Assembly (NCBI RefSeq): GCF_004341235.1
Contig: NZ_SLUP01000002.1
Location: 62,001-126,000, forward strand
Direction of reading: 5' to 3'
DNA: 64,000 nucleotides
Source of the DNA: Mariniflexile fucanivorans
GTDB lineage: Bacteria; Bacteroidota; Bacteroidia; Flavobacteriales; Flavobacteriaceae
Under the pieces are notes generated by a model. The model was given only the letters and a program-made list of their open reading frames with translations. It did no database searches and was not told the DNA's origin. Positions 1-8,645 of this stretch are shown one piece after another (within the stretch, counting starts at the first letter, position 1; every line of letters begins with the position of its first letter). The position numbers were made by a program, and so were the translations under genes.

Positions 1-222
1 CCATAATTAAAACTAAACGTTGACCTATTATATTAAACTAATTGAGGTCAAATGACATAAGTAAAGTTAAATAAATGTTAAAAAGGGGCTAATTCGGTGT
101 CAGTAAATTTTTAGGGGCGTTTTAAGCTCTGTAAATGCTATAAAAATCAGATTTTGGATAGTTCCTCTTTCTCCGTAATTTCAACTGACAATCAGTTATT
201 TATGATTTTTACACCCAGTATT

Positions 223-256
223 ACACCCAAATCTATTAGATTTGGGTGTTTTTTTT
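223..256 (+). terminator. Rho-independent terminator hairpin
   Basis: A perfect 12-bp stem (223-234 with 238-249) with a 3-base loop is followed on the + strand by a run of seven T. It would end a + strand transcript entering from the left edge and also lies just past the end of the convergent HNH remnant. The gene it serves is not identifiable in the first 220 bases. Confidence 0.75.
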
Positions 257-266
257 ATTGTAAGTT

Positions 267-1199
267 TTATATGATTAAGCCTAACTCCAAAGCTATATCT
301 CTATATAATTTTGAAAAAGGTCTTTTATGTAGTTCTGTTAATGAAGTATAATTACCAATTAAAACTCTGTCTATTTCAGCATCTGAGAATGACAAGCCTT
401 TGAAATCCTTTAAATACTTTCTGTATTTATCATTGTAATTTACTTTAGACTTAACAATTAATTCTAAAACGTGGTCATTATGCAATTGATATAGTTGGTC
501 AAGTTTAAAAACATCTACATTACCATTTACTTTTTTTGAGAATTTTATCTCAACACTACTCTTGCCATCAAGAGGTGACAGATAATCTAATTTTGTTAAA
601 TTAAAAGTAAATTTATAAGCATCATTTTTAATCAAATAAGGCGACCCATTTTTATTGAAAAGGGATCATTCTCTCCTTTGACTCCTAAACCATTGCAAGA
701 TTGACAACTTGGAATTAAATTATAAAAACTAACACCAAAATAAGGATATAAGCTTTTTGGATAATAATGGTCTAACTCTGGTTTTATCATCGCAGTTTTA
801 GACAAACTATAAATTTCTATTACAATAAGGACAAGTGTCTACTTTTAAATTGGCTATAAAAGCGTGATTATCTATAGCGCCATAACCATCAGAGACAAAA
901 ATTTTATATAACAAACGATTTAAGTTATCATTATTCGAATGTATGTTTGGAAAACGAATCAACATAAAACGTCTTAATATCTCTAATTCTTTTGGACTTG
1001 CAGTTATTAAGCGTTTTAAATTAGTTCTCCGCTTTAGAGAATTTAAAAATATACGTTCATTACCTACTTCTGTATATTTACTCCCTTTATGCCTACAACC
1101 ATTTTTCAAAACATACGTGATACTTTTTTCTAATCTTTCGACTACAAATTCAAAATGAGCATTTACAATAGCTAACGATAAAGTGTTAAGTGGAATCAT
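267..1199 (-). pseudogene. HNH endonuclease, Septu PtuB-like, two frameshifts
   Basis: Reading the minus strand from 1199, the protein runs to a zinc-binding CPYCNRN motif and then hits a stop near 807. The next reading frame continues with the HNH core (ELDHYYPKS, then IPSCQSCNGLG), and a third segment from 635 gives the C-terminal part. Removing one T at 811-813 and adding one A at 649-653 restores a single protein of about 310 residues. CxxC plus ELDHYYPKS plus CxxCN is the pattern of PtuB-type HNH nucleases of Septu-like defence systems, which work with an AAA ATPase. The tail of such a partner may lie directly upstream at 1201-1320. Both lesions are single-base homopolymer changes, so sequencing error is possible, but the truncated neighbour favours true decay. 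Confidence 0.75.
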
Positions 1200-1200
1200 T

Positions 1201-1320
1201 TTAAATATCTAAATCTCTTAAGTGCTTCTGTAATTTTTCTCGTTGTACAGCTTTATCGTCTTGGTGTTTATCATAATACATAGCTAATAATTTAGTTCTT
1301 AAAAAATCTTCAGACCGAAG
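1201..1320 (-). pseudogene. C-terminal remnant of a putative AAA-ATPase partner
   Basis: An open frame of 39 codons ends in TAA one base before the HNH start codon, so it is the 3' end of an upstream co-transcribed gene. It reads as a helical, charged C-terminus (KLLAMYYDKHQDDKAVQREK and onward to RDLDI). Homology stops abruptly at about 1320, where an unrelated plus-strand fragment begins. Assignment to a PtuA-like ATPase is inferred from the HNH partner only; no Walker motif remains. The break marks a deletion junction. Confidence 0.45.
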
Positions 1321-1321
1321 G

Positions 1322-1456
1322 GTTAAAACACATCTCACAACAAATCTATCAGCATCAGAATTAGAATACTACTATGGCAATCGCGTGAGAAGCAGATTAA
1401 GAGAATCCTTCAATCTAATAGCCTTTAATAATAATTCAAAAGACAAACGAAGGTAA
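1322..1456 (+). pseudogene. C-terminal remnant of a DnaC/IstB-like ATPase
   Basis: This plus-strand frame without a start codon reads THLTTNLSASELEYYYGNRV, then RSRLRESFNLIAF, then KDKRR and a stop. The TNLS...YG.R..SR..E.FN.I.F pattern matches the sensor/arginine-finger end of DnaC-type helicase loaders and IstB ATPases, which are common in phages and transposons. The N-terminal part with the Walker motifs is missing. It abuts the opposite-strand ATPase tail at 1320, so two broken genes meet there. It could derive from a prophage or an IS21-like element. Confidence 0.55.
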
Positions 1457-1514
1457 ATTTTACCCATGTTTATTAAACGAGCGTAAATAATCCAATAATT
1501 TACTCGTGTTTACA

Positions 1515-1553
1515 TCATTGCGAGGAGTGCGAGACGTGGCAATCTCATCAGTT
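1515..1553. repeat. ATTGCGAG...GCAATCTC dispersed palindromic repeat
   Basis: The stretch around 1515-1553 contains CATTGCGAGG and CGTGGCAATCTC, two arms of an imperfect inverted repeat. A second copy occurs at 1961-1991 inside the hipBA region. Elements of this type occur as scattered intergenic repeats in bacterial genomes including Bacteroidota. No coding potential is seen. Confidence 0.5.
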
Positions 1554-1661
1554 TAAACTGATATTTTAATTATTTAAAAGATCATGTAAAAAAAATAAAA
1601 AACACAAAATGTTGCATATTATCCACAATTATAATATTTTTTGGGGAAAATAATCAACAAA

Positions 1662-1949
1662 ATGAAATCAAAGAAAAACATAATCTTCCCGAAACATCAG
1701 GAAATTATGGAACGTTTGGGAGAAAATATTAAGCTAGCTAGAAAAAGGCGAAAGTTAACAACAACTCAAGTTTCTGAGAGAGCAGATATAGACAGAACAA
1801 CCTTATATCAAATAGAAAAAGGCAGTTCTAAAGTATCAATAGGTGCCTATTTCAATGTATTAAGAGTATTAGGATTGCAAGACGATTTCTTAAAACTAGC
1901 AGCCGATGATGAATTTGGAAGAAAATTACAAGATTTAGAATTATTATAA
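1662..1949 (+). CDS. hipB: HipB-like XRE antitoxin
   Basis: A 95-residue protein with a helix-turn-helix XRE domain spanning roughly residues 20-75 (ENIKLARKRRKLTTTQVSER, then TTLYQIEKGSSKVS). In HipBA modules this protein represses the operon and holds the HipA kinase inactive. ATG 1662 is preferred to the in-frame TTG at 1641 because the domain follows directly and ATG is the usual start. The hipA-like gene begins 134 bp downstream, further than the usual few bases, with two small repeats in the gap. The family match is strong and the pairing follows from position. Confidence 0.85.
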   Translation: MKSKKNIIFPKHQEIMERLGENIKLARKRRKLTTTQVSERADIDRTTLYQIEKGSSKVSIGAYFNVLRVLGLQDDFLKLAADDEFGRKLQDLELL

Positions 1950-1960
1950 AAACACCCGTC

Positions 1961-2045
1961 ATTGCGAGCAAATGCGAAGCAATCTCACGAAAAAACCTAA
2001 TATGCCAACCATTTGATATTAAGAGGAGGACTGCCAGTGGCAGTC
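1961..2045. repeat. Two repeats inside the hipB-hipA gap
   Basis: A second CATTGCGAG...GCAATCTCAC element lies at about 1961-1991. A perfect hairpin, 7-bp stem GACTGCC with a 3-base loop, occupies 2029-2045. Together they fill most of the 134 bp between the two genes. No terminator T-run follows, so the hairpin may attenuate or shape the hipBA transcript, or simply be inserted repeat DNA. Confidence 0.6.
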
Positions 2046-2083
2046 AGGTATAATTTAAAGTTAATAAATAAAGTAATCTAAAA

Positions 2084-3331
2084 ATGTCCAAGAAACTAGA
2101 CATATACGTATTCGCCCATTGGAAACCAATGCAAGAACCTCAATTAATAGGCACCCTTTCAGCTCTAAACGCGAAAGGAAAAAAGGCCTTTAGTTTTGAG
2201 TATTACAAAAACTGGATCAAATCTAAAAACCAAATGCTATTAGATCCAGATATTCAGTTTTATGGTGGTCCACAATATCCAAATAACAAAGAAAATTTTG
2301 GTGTCTTTTTAGACAGTATGCCAGATACTTGGGGACGTACACTTATGAAAAGAAGAGCCTCACAAGAAGCTGCTACAACTGGAGAAAAAGCAAAAACGCT
2401 ATATGAAATCGACTACTTGTTGGGTGTATATGACGAAAGCCGTATGGGAGCATTAAGATTTAAAACAGACTTAAATGGTCCATTTTTAGATAATAACAAT
2501 CTGACTCCAACACCACCTTGGTCATCAATACGAGAACTTCAAGATGCCGCTCAAAACTTTGAAAATGATACCGACAGCGATGACGCAAGACAATGGTTAG
2601 CGATTTTAATGGCACCTGGTTCCTCTTTAGGGGGTGCAAGACCGAAAGCCAACATTCTAGATAACGATAAAAATTTGTGGATTGCTAAATTTCCAGCAAA
2701 AAACGATACTACAGATAAAGCTGCCTGGGAATATCTAGCATATCAATTGGCAATAAAAGCAGGTATATACATGTCCGAATGTAAAATCCAAAAGGTTATC
2801 GGAAACTACAATACGTTTTTTACAAAACGTTTCGATAGAGAAAATGGCGAAAGAATTCATTTTGCATCATCTATTACCATAACAGGTAATAACGAAGATA
2901 CCATCAGAGATCATCAAGCAAGTTATTTGGAATTAGCAGAGTTTATCCAAAACCATGGTAGTAATATCGAAAGTAATCTTGAGCAACTTTGGCGCCGTAT
3001 TGTTTTTAATATTGCCATTTCAAATACCGATGATCATTTACGCAATCATGGGTTTATAATTAATGAAGACGGCTGGGAACTCTCCCCTGCTTACGACCTC
3101 AACCCGTCTATAGATAAAGATGTCTTAGCTTTAAACATAGACATGGATAACAATGCGTTAGATTATGATTTAGCAAAAAGTATAGGCATGTATTTTCGCT
3201 TAGACGAAAACAAAATGAATCGTATTTTAGATGAAGTTATAGCAGCTGTAACACCTTGGAAAGAAATCGCAACAAAAATTGGTATTCCTAATAAAGAAAT
3301 AGAATTGATGCAAAAAGCGTTTAATGTATAG
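2084..3331 (+). CDS. hipA: HipA-like serine/threonine kinase toxin
   Basis: A 415-residue type II toxin-antitoxin kinase. HipA proteins phosphorylate translation factors such as aminoacyl-tRNA synthetases and induce growth arrest. Visible features are the N-terminal couple-HipA domain (residues about 1-110), the glycine-rich loop GSSLGGARPKANI near 190, the FPAKNDTTDKAAWEYLAYQLA segment split around 208-228, the catalytic motif ISNTDDHLRNHGF near 310 and the metal-binding LSPAYDLNPS segment near 335. All key kinase residues are present, so the toxin looks intact. The stop codon overlaps the start of a topoisomerase IB remnant, showing that the 3' flank is a recombination junction. Confidence 0.9.
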   Translation: MSKKLDIYVFAHWKPMQEPQLIGTLSALNAKGKKAFSFEYYKNWIKSKNQMLLDPDIQFYGGPQYPNNKENFGVFLDSMPDTWGRTLMKRRASQEAATTGEKAKTLYEIDYLLGVYDESRMGALRFKTDLNGPFLDNNNLTPTPPWSSIRELQDAAQNFENDTDSDDARQWLAILMAPGSSLGGARPKANILDNDKNLWIAKFPAKNDTTDKAAWEYLAYQLAIKAGIYMSECKIQKVIGNYNTFFTKRFDRENGERIHFASSITITGNNEDTIRDHQASYLELAEFIQNHGSNIESNLEQLWRRIVFNIAISNTDDHLRNHGFIINEDGWELSPAYDLNPSIDKDVLALNIDMDNNALDYDLAKSIGMYFRLDENKMNRILDEVIAAVTPWKEIATKIGIPNKEIELMQKAFNV

Positions 3332-3605
3332 TCCTTATATTCGTGAAGTTATGGGAGAAGAATTTTCGGCTAAATATTTTAGAACCCAGTCAGAAACAAT
3401 GATTGCTTCGATTGCTTTAGCTGAATTAGGTGTGGTTAATAAGGAAGACCAAAAATTACTTGACGAGAACATTAAAGCGGCAATATCTTGAAGGAGGTAC
3501 TATTCAATATTTTGAAAAGAGGTTAATAAACTTTTAAATAACACTAAAAGTCTTTCAAAGGAAGAAGTGGGCTTGCTATGTTTGCTACGGAACTGTTTTG
3601 GTTAA
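3327..3605 (+). pseudogene. Decayed C-terminal part of topoisomerase IB
   Basis: A frame overlapping the hipA stop reads SPYIREVMGEEFSAKYFRTQ, then ASIALAELGVVNKEDQKLLD, and ends near 3491. After frame changes it continues with EGGTIQYFEK and then LLNNTKSLSKEEVGLLCLLR, stopping at 3605. The IREV.GE.FSAK.FRT and EG.TIQYFEK blocks are typical of the C-terminal region of poxvirus-type topoisomerase IB found in Bacteroidota. The segment normally between them, including the catalytic tyrosine region, is deleted and the 5' part is absent. It is non-functional. Its position against hipA suggests that hipBA was inserted next to, or recombined into, this gene. Confidence 0.7.
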
Positions 3606-3906
3606 TAAACCTATCTCAAAAACCAATATCATTTGGCTTCCAATTTAAATATATGAAAAATGAAAATTTTAAAAAAGTTTTCTTTAACTATTTCTTATTA
3701 AGTTAGTTTTTAAATAATTTCAATGGTCTTGATAAGGATATAAATAATTTTATATGAGTCAATCTATTGTAAACGAATCAATTAAATTTAATAATCGAAT
3801 CTTAAAATTTAAATTAAGTAGAAATCAATAAAGAAAAAGTAATTTATTAGAGCAAGTGTGAAAGATAAATATTAGACTTTTTTACCTGTTTGTATATTCC
3901 ATAACA
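3606..3906. other. Gene-free spacer
   Basis: About 300 AT-rich bases between the topoisomerase remnant and the EEP protein. I see no coding frame, terminator or repeat; the promoter of the downstream gene presumably lies at its right end. Confidence 0.6.
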
Positions 3907-4923
3907 ATGGAATTTGAAAATAAAAAAATGGAAAAAATAAGGAAATTATTAATCATCATTTTGTATTCAATAGCAGTGTTGGTTGTTGTAAGCTCAATTT
4001 TATCGGTTTTCCGTAATACGGAATCTCGCTATTTAAAAATGTTAGATTTTCCTAGAATTCAGTTTTTTTTAGTAACCCTAGTTTGTTTAATAATTGTATT
4101 TTTTGTATTTAAATTCCGATATTGGTATAATTATTTAATAATTTTCGCCTTACTTCTCGGTTTAGTAATAAATGGAAGATACCTTATTAACTACACACCA
4201 TTTGTAGCAACAACGGTTCCTTCGCAAAATTTTTTGAATCCAAATGACGAATTGATAAGTATTTTAATTGTTAATGTAAAAATGTCTAATCGAAATATGC
4301 AACCGCTACTGGAGCAAATTGACATAAAAAAACCCGACCTCCTGTTAGCTATGGAAATTGATACATGGTTGGATAGGCAATTACATAGCATTGAAATGTT
4401 ATATCCTTATTCAAAAGAAATAATAAATGAAGTCGCTTATGGAATGGTTTTATATAGTAAATTTCCTTTGGACAAGTTAAAGGTTGATTACGTAAATAAT
4501 AAAAATGTGCCTTTAATTGAAAGTATGTTAACACTTTTAAATGGCAAAAAAGTAGACCTATATTGCGTTCATCCCGTCCCACCAGCCCATTTTAAGAATT
4601 TGCCCGACAATGAAGGCCAGCATGAAATTGCTATGAAAAAATTGGGAAAACAAATTGAAAGCAAGAATTCACCAACTATAGTTATGGGGGACTTAAATGA
4701 TGTGGTTTGGTCCAATGTTGATGAATTAACTAACACAAAAAATTTACTTTTTGATATAAGGACAGGAAGAGGTTTTTATAATTCTTATAACGCTGAAAAC
4801 TTTTTAATGCGCTGGCCACTAGATCATGTGTATGTTACTAAAGAATTTCGTTTAAAAAAAATTGAGCGCTTGGATTATATAGGGTCTGATCATTTTCCAA
4901 TTTATGTGGAATTAGTGTTATAA
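3907..4923 (+). CDS. Membrane-anchored endonuclease/exonuclease/phosphatase protein
   Basis: A 338-residue protein with three N-terminal membrane helices (about residues 13-35, 50-68 and 74-92) followed by an EEP-superfamily hydrolase domain. The metal and catalytic positions expected for the fold are visible: E150 in LLLAMEID, H222 in the CVHP strand, D262 and N264 in GDLND, and D328-H329 in GSDHFP. EEP members cleave nucleic acids or phospho- or sphingolipids, so the substrate cannot be read from sequence. The topology places the domain outside the cytoplasm or at the inner-membrane face. It stands alone with long spacers on both sides. Confidence 0.8.
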   Translation: MEFENKKMEKIRKLLIIILYSIAVLVVVSSILSVFRNTESRYLKMLDFPRIQFFLVTLVCLIIVFFVFKFRYWYNYLIIFALLLGLVINGRYLINYTPFVATTVPSQNFLNPNDELISILIVNVKMSNRNMQPLLEQIDIKKPDLLLAMEIDTWLDRQLHSIEMLYPYSKEIINEVAYGMVLYSKFPLDKLKVDYVNNKNVPLIESMLTLLNGKKVDLYCVHPVPPAHFKNLPDNEGQHEIAMKKLGKQIESKNSPTIVMGDLNDVVWSNVDELTNTKNLLFDIRTGRGFYNSYNAENFLMRWPLDHVYVTKEFRLKKIERLDYIGSDHFPIYVELVL

Positions 4924-5192
4924 AAAAGTGAGAAATCATCTCGAATAAGAAATATCAATTATTATAACATAACAGTTATATCTAACCCAAATATCATTAT
5001 TTCCAGATTTTTAAAATGGTCTAAAATTAAAAGTAGTTCAAATATATTGAAGATTATAACATCTAAACAGTACCAAAACTATTTGAAAATTTTAAAGTTC
5101 CTATCTTAGGAATTCTTCATAATTGTATCATTATGGAAAAAGCTTTAGACAATCTTAATACTACCGCACGTTAATCAATTATTTATTTATTC

Positions 5193-5717
5193 CTAATGGT
5201 TATCATTAACCCCTAGCGTATTTACATCACTTAATAATTGTGGCTCAATTGACTTATCATGGCTATTGTGGATTACAGATATATCTCCCGTACTTTCAAA
5301 AATTACGGCTTTTACTTCATCAAAATTGTGAACATTCGCTTCTCTTAGCTTTGCAATAAGATCATCATGTCCCACATTACATCGTTTTAATCTATCGTTC
5401 AAAATTTTTCCATTCCACATTATTATGCGAGGCTTATTGGTAAAGAGCTGCTTAAAGAATTCGTTTTTTCTCACCAAAAACGAAAAAAGTGTTTGAAATC
5501 CAATGATAGTGAATAATGTTACAGCTCCTTTAAAAAGGGAATAATCAGAATTTAAAATTATCGATGCTAAAACTGAACCAATAGCTATTGTTGATGCAAA
5601 ATCAAAACTAGACATTTTTGCAAAAGTTCTTAAACCAAAAATTCGAGTAATTATAATTATTATTGAAAAGATTCCAAAAACTGATGCAATGAGTATTAAA
5701 ATTTCCTTTAGTGCCAT
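5193..5717 (-). CDS. DUF421 (YetF-like) membrane protein
   Basis: 174 residues with three N-terminal membrane helices (about 4-24, 37-57 and 62-82) followed by a small soluble domain. The segment LRTFAKMSSFDFASTIAIGS between the first helices and the later KPRIIMWNGKILNDRL strand match DUF421/YetF proteins. These small inner-membrane proteins are linked to envelope stress and sporulation in Bacillus, but the molecular role is unknown. The gene is monocistronic. Confidence 0.85.
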   Translation of the reverse strand: MALKEILILIASVFGIFSIIIIITRIFGLRTFAKMSSFDFASTIAIGSVLASIILNSDYSLFKGAVTLFTIIGFQTLFSFLVRKNEFFKQLFTNKPRIIMWNGKILNDRLKRCNVGHDDLIAKLREANVHNFDEVKAVIFESTGDISVIHNSHDKSIEPQLLSDVNTLGVNDNH

Positions 5718-5822
5718 AACCTGTATTTTTACACATAAACTTATTCAACAATTAAATTAACCTTTAATGATATCTGCACATAAAATAAAATTATGCATAC
5801 CAGTTAAATTTATTAATTGAGA

Positions 5823-6236
5823 TTAATGGGGCAGCTTTTTTTTAAGTATTCCATAAATAAAAGTGCCTAATAAAGCCCCAACAATTACAATAAATATGGA
5901 ATAATAACCTGCTCCTGCTAGTACATACATAGGCCCTGGACATACACCAGCAAGCCCCCAACCTAAGCCAAAAATAATACCACCTAAAATATAGCGTATC
6001 ACTGTTTTCTTTTTAGGTTTTAACTTCATTTTATTACCGTCGATTGGTTTAATGTTGTTTCTTTTAATTACTTGAACTCCTAAAATTCCGATAACGACAG
6101 CAGAACCCATGAGACCATACATATGAAATGAACCAAAATGGAACATTTCATAAATGCGAAACCATGAGGCTGCTTCAGATTTATACATTATAATACCAAA
6201 AAAAACACCAATTATTAAATACGTTGTATATTTCAT
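5823..6236 (-). CDS. DUF6691/YeeE-YedE family sulfur transporter subunit
   Basis: A 137-residue integral membrane protein with about four helices. The motif GWGLAGVCPGPMYVLAGAGY near residues 93-112 carries the conserved cysteine of YeeE/YedE channels, which import thiosulfate or related reduced-sulfur species. It starts 2 bp after the stop of the partner gene on the same strand, so the two are translated as a pair, each providing half of a pseudo-symmetric transporter. The substrate is inferred from the family. Confidence 0.85.
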   Translation of the reverse strand: MKYTTYLIIGVFFGIIMYKSEAASWFRIYEMFHFGSFHMYGLMGSAVVIGILGVQVIKRNNIKPIDGNKMKLKPKKKTVIRYILGGIIFGLGWGLAGVCPGPMYVLAGAGYYSIFIVIVGALLGTFIYGILKKKLPH

Positions 6237-6238
6237 TT

Positions 6239-6799
6239 TTAAGTAAAAATTAAAGGATATATAAAATGAACCATTATTATGCCACCAATAAAAAATCCTA
6301 TTACTGCAATAAAAGACGGTAACTGTAAATTACTCAACCCGGAAACGCCGTGCCCTGAAGTACATCCACCTCCATATCTTGCTCCAAATCCAACCAATAT
6401 GCCTCCAATTAATAGCACAGCAACATTAAATGGATCGCTTAACGCACTAGTCGAAAAAATTTCTGGTGGCATGTAACTTTCTCCAGCACTCTTAATTTTA
6501 AAGTCCTCTGCAAGTTGTTGGGCTATTAACGGATTTATTTCCACACTACTGTTACCCATATAGTGCGAGGCAATAAAGCCACCAATAATGGCACCTAATA
6601 CAACCATCAAATTCCAACGTTTCGATTTCCATTTGTAATCAAAATAACCAGTTACACTATCTGCACCCATGGCGGCACAAACGGTGCGCAAATTTGAAGA
6701 CATTCCAAATTTTTTACCTGCAAATAATAGTAAAAACATGACAATAGCGATCAAAGGACCTCCAACATACCAAGGCCAAGGTTCATAAATTATTTTCAT
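6239..6799 (-). CDS. YeeE/YedE thiosulfate-transporter-like protein
   Basis: 186 residues with four or five membrane helices. The signature GARYGGGCTSGHGVSGLSNL near residue 140 holds the conserved cysteine that relays sulfur species through the channel in the YeeE family. It is the first gene of a two-gene operon with the DUF6691 partner. In Flavobacteriaceae such pairs often sit near sulfurtransferases; none is intact here, although a 24-residue hydrophobic frame lies just upstream at 6823-6899 without a start codon. Confidence 0.88.
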   Translation of the reverse strand: MKIIYEPWPWYVGGPLIAIVMFLLLFAGKKFGMSSNLRTVCAAMGADSVTGYFDYKWKSKRWNLMVVLGAIIGGFIASHYMGNSSVEINPLIAQQLAEDFKIKSAGESYMPPEIFSTSALSDPFNVAVLLIGGILVGFGARYGGGCTSGHGVSGLSNLQLPSFIAVIGFFIGGIIMVHFIYPLIFT

Positions 6800-6972
6800 G
6801 ATAGCGTTCTTTATTAATTAAATTATTTAAAATCTTTCACTTTTTTAACCAAATTAAATATCCAACAGCAGCATATAAAATAATGAGGGTTATGTGGCAT
6901 TATCAAAACTCGTTTCTACTTCTATCCTATTTTAAACGGCTACGTATTTATAGAATTTATTTTAATAGAATA

Positions 6973-7374
6973 CTAATTGTTGTTGTGGTTAACCATCCAA
7001 TCAATTCCATATTTGTCTGTACACCGACCAAAATACCCCCATTCTCTTTCTCGATAATTATGATGTATTTGACCCTTACTCGACAATTTTTCAAAAATTT
7101 CTTTTCCTTCAGCTACACTAGAAGCCTCAATACTCATTTGAATTTGATTGCCATTATTAAGAGGTGTATCTGGCGATACATCGTATGCCATGAAGTGAAC
7201 ATTTTTCCCTTTCAGTTCCGCATGTTGTAGTTTATCTCTATAAGAAGATGGAATATCAATTTTTTTATCTTCGTAAGTTTGACGATTAATAATGTCTGCA
7301 TTAAATAAATCGGCATAAAAACTTAATGCTTCTTGACAATTTCCTCTAAATGATAAATATGCTTGAATTTTCAT
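6973..7374 (-). CDS. PhnB-like VOC-superfamily protein
   Basis: 133 residues with the beta-alpha-beta-beta-beta layout of the glyoxalase/bleomycin-resistance (VOC) fold. The opening MKIQAYLSFRGNCQEALSFY and the closing GYFGRCTDKYGIDWMVN are typical of the PhnB/3-demethylubiquinone methyltransferase-like branch. These proteins are mostly of unknown function; catalytic activity cannot be assigned. It is a single gene transcribed away from the YeeE pair. Confidence 0.85.
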   Translation of the reverse strand: MKIQAYLSFRGNCQEALSFYADLFNADIINRQTYEDKKIDIPSSYRDKLQHAELKGKNVHFMAYDVSPDTPLNNGNQIQMSIEASSVAEGKEIFEKLSSKGQIHHNYREREWGYFGRCTDKYGIDWMVNHNNN

Positions 7375-7564
7375 AATTTTTTAAATTTATATTATACGTG
7401 TAACTAAGTAAAATCTATTTATACCTATGTACTATGGTTTTATAATTTATAAATTGAAAAAAATATACTTTAGTTTGATTTGACTTTTCAAAAATGATAG
7501 GTACTAAAGCTATATAAAAAGGGATAATAATATTATCCCTTAATTTTCAATTTATTTAAGCACG

Positions 7565-8095
7565 TTATCTCATATTGTACCCATTATAAATTTCTGTTCC
7601 ATAAGTTTTGCTCAAAACAATGTCATGTCTGTCTTTAGGCTCTACAGAAATAATAATATGACCTTTATCCATAGCGTCTTTATATTCCGTTGCAACAGAA
7701 TTTGATAAACCTGCATTAGTTAAAGCACCTATAATTGCGCCTCCTGTTCCACCTGCACCTGCACCAATTAGAGCCCCAGCAATGGGTCCTGCAATCGCAA
7801 TACCAAGTCCAGGAATAATAATTGATGTACCAATAGCTACCACTGCGCCTACTACCGCACCAACAGATCCACCAATGGCAACCCCGGCACCTGCTCCTTT
7901 CAATGCGTCTTCGCCAGTATTTGAAACATGTTCATTAGTGGCATAAAAAATTTCCTTGGTTTTTTCTGACATGATAACTGTGATGTCATCATTTTTATAA
8001 CCTGATTTTATTAAAAAATCATAATAATCGTTTGCGCTTTCAGCAGTAGAAAACACTCTATCTATACGCGTTTCTTTAAATCTATAATTTTCCAT
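7565..8095 (-). CDS. YflT-domain stress protein with glycine zipper
   Basis: 176 residues. The N-terminal 55 residues (RIDRVFSTAESANDYYDFLI then KSGYKNDDITVIMSE) form a general-stress-protein YflT-like fold. This is followed by a long Gly/Ala-rich segment (about residues 65-130) with repeated GAGAG and GxxxG patterns that probably inserts in or lies against a membrane, and a C-terminal strand IIISVEPKDRHD. Such proteins are induced by general stress in related bacteria. The divergent neighbour is a catalase gene, which fits a stress role. Confidence 0.75.
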   Translation of the reverse strand: MENYRFKETRIDRVFSTAESANDYYDFLIKSGYKNDDITVIMSEKTKEIFYATNEHVSNTGEDALKGAGAGVAIGGSVGAVVGAVVAIGTSIIIPGLGIAIAGPIAGALIGAGAGGTGGAIIGALTNAGLSNSVATEYKDAMDKGHIIISVEPKDRHDIVLSKTYGTEIYNGYNMR

Positions 8096-8645
8096 TTTTA
8101 TTTTATTTTATGTATTAAAGCAGCAATATCTCTATTAATTACCTGATTAATTATCTCAAATCATCAAAAAATTAACTTATTTAAATTATTCATTAATTAA
8201 ACAAAATATAAAAACCAGTATTAAAAGTCCTTTTTTTAATGCCACTTAAAATGGTAATGATAGAATATTTTAAAGGATAAAACTTCGTATGTTTTCTAAT
8301 ATTAGTATAGGTTTTAACTTTGAAAGTGCTCCATAAGTTTAGCTTTTAAACTTGTAAGCCATTACCGTAAAAAAAATTAAAATTTTCTATAATTTATTCT
8401 TAAAAATACAATCAAAATGATCCAATTCAAATGAATTTAAATTGTTAGAAATAAACATAAACTGAATACTATTTAAGAATTTATTTTGATTAAAAATATT
8501 TTCATGAGCCATACCGCATAAATTTCTAGCGTAATGCAATACAGTCATTAATTAATGCAATTGTGTTAATTATTTTATTTAAAATCTAAGAATTTAGAGC
8601 ATTTAATTTTTTCGACTTTTAAAACAAATCTTTAATTTTTTATTC
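8096..8645. other. Divergent intergenic region
   Basis: 550 AT-rich bases between two divergent stress genes, presumably carrying both promoters. I see no open frame worth calling and no clear inverted-repeat operator; no peroxide-regulator box could be recognised by eye. Confidence 0.5.

Noticed and set aside
1-220. Possible 3' end of an integrase or RNA gene at the left edge
   Set aside because: The terminator at 223-256 implies an upstream + strand transcript, but the visible sequence has no recognisable coding or tRNA/tmRNA end.
6823-6899. Hydrophobic 24-residue frame ITLIILYAAVGYLIWLKK upstream of the YeeE pair
   Set aside because: It has no start codon after the preceding stop and no frame upstream; it may be a decayed membrane peptide but cannot be called.
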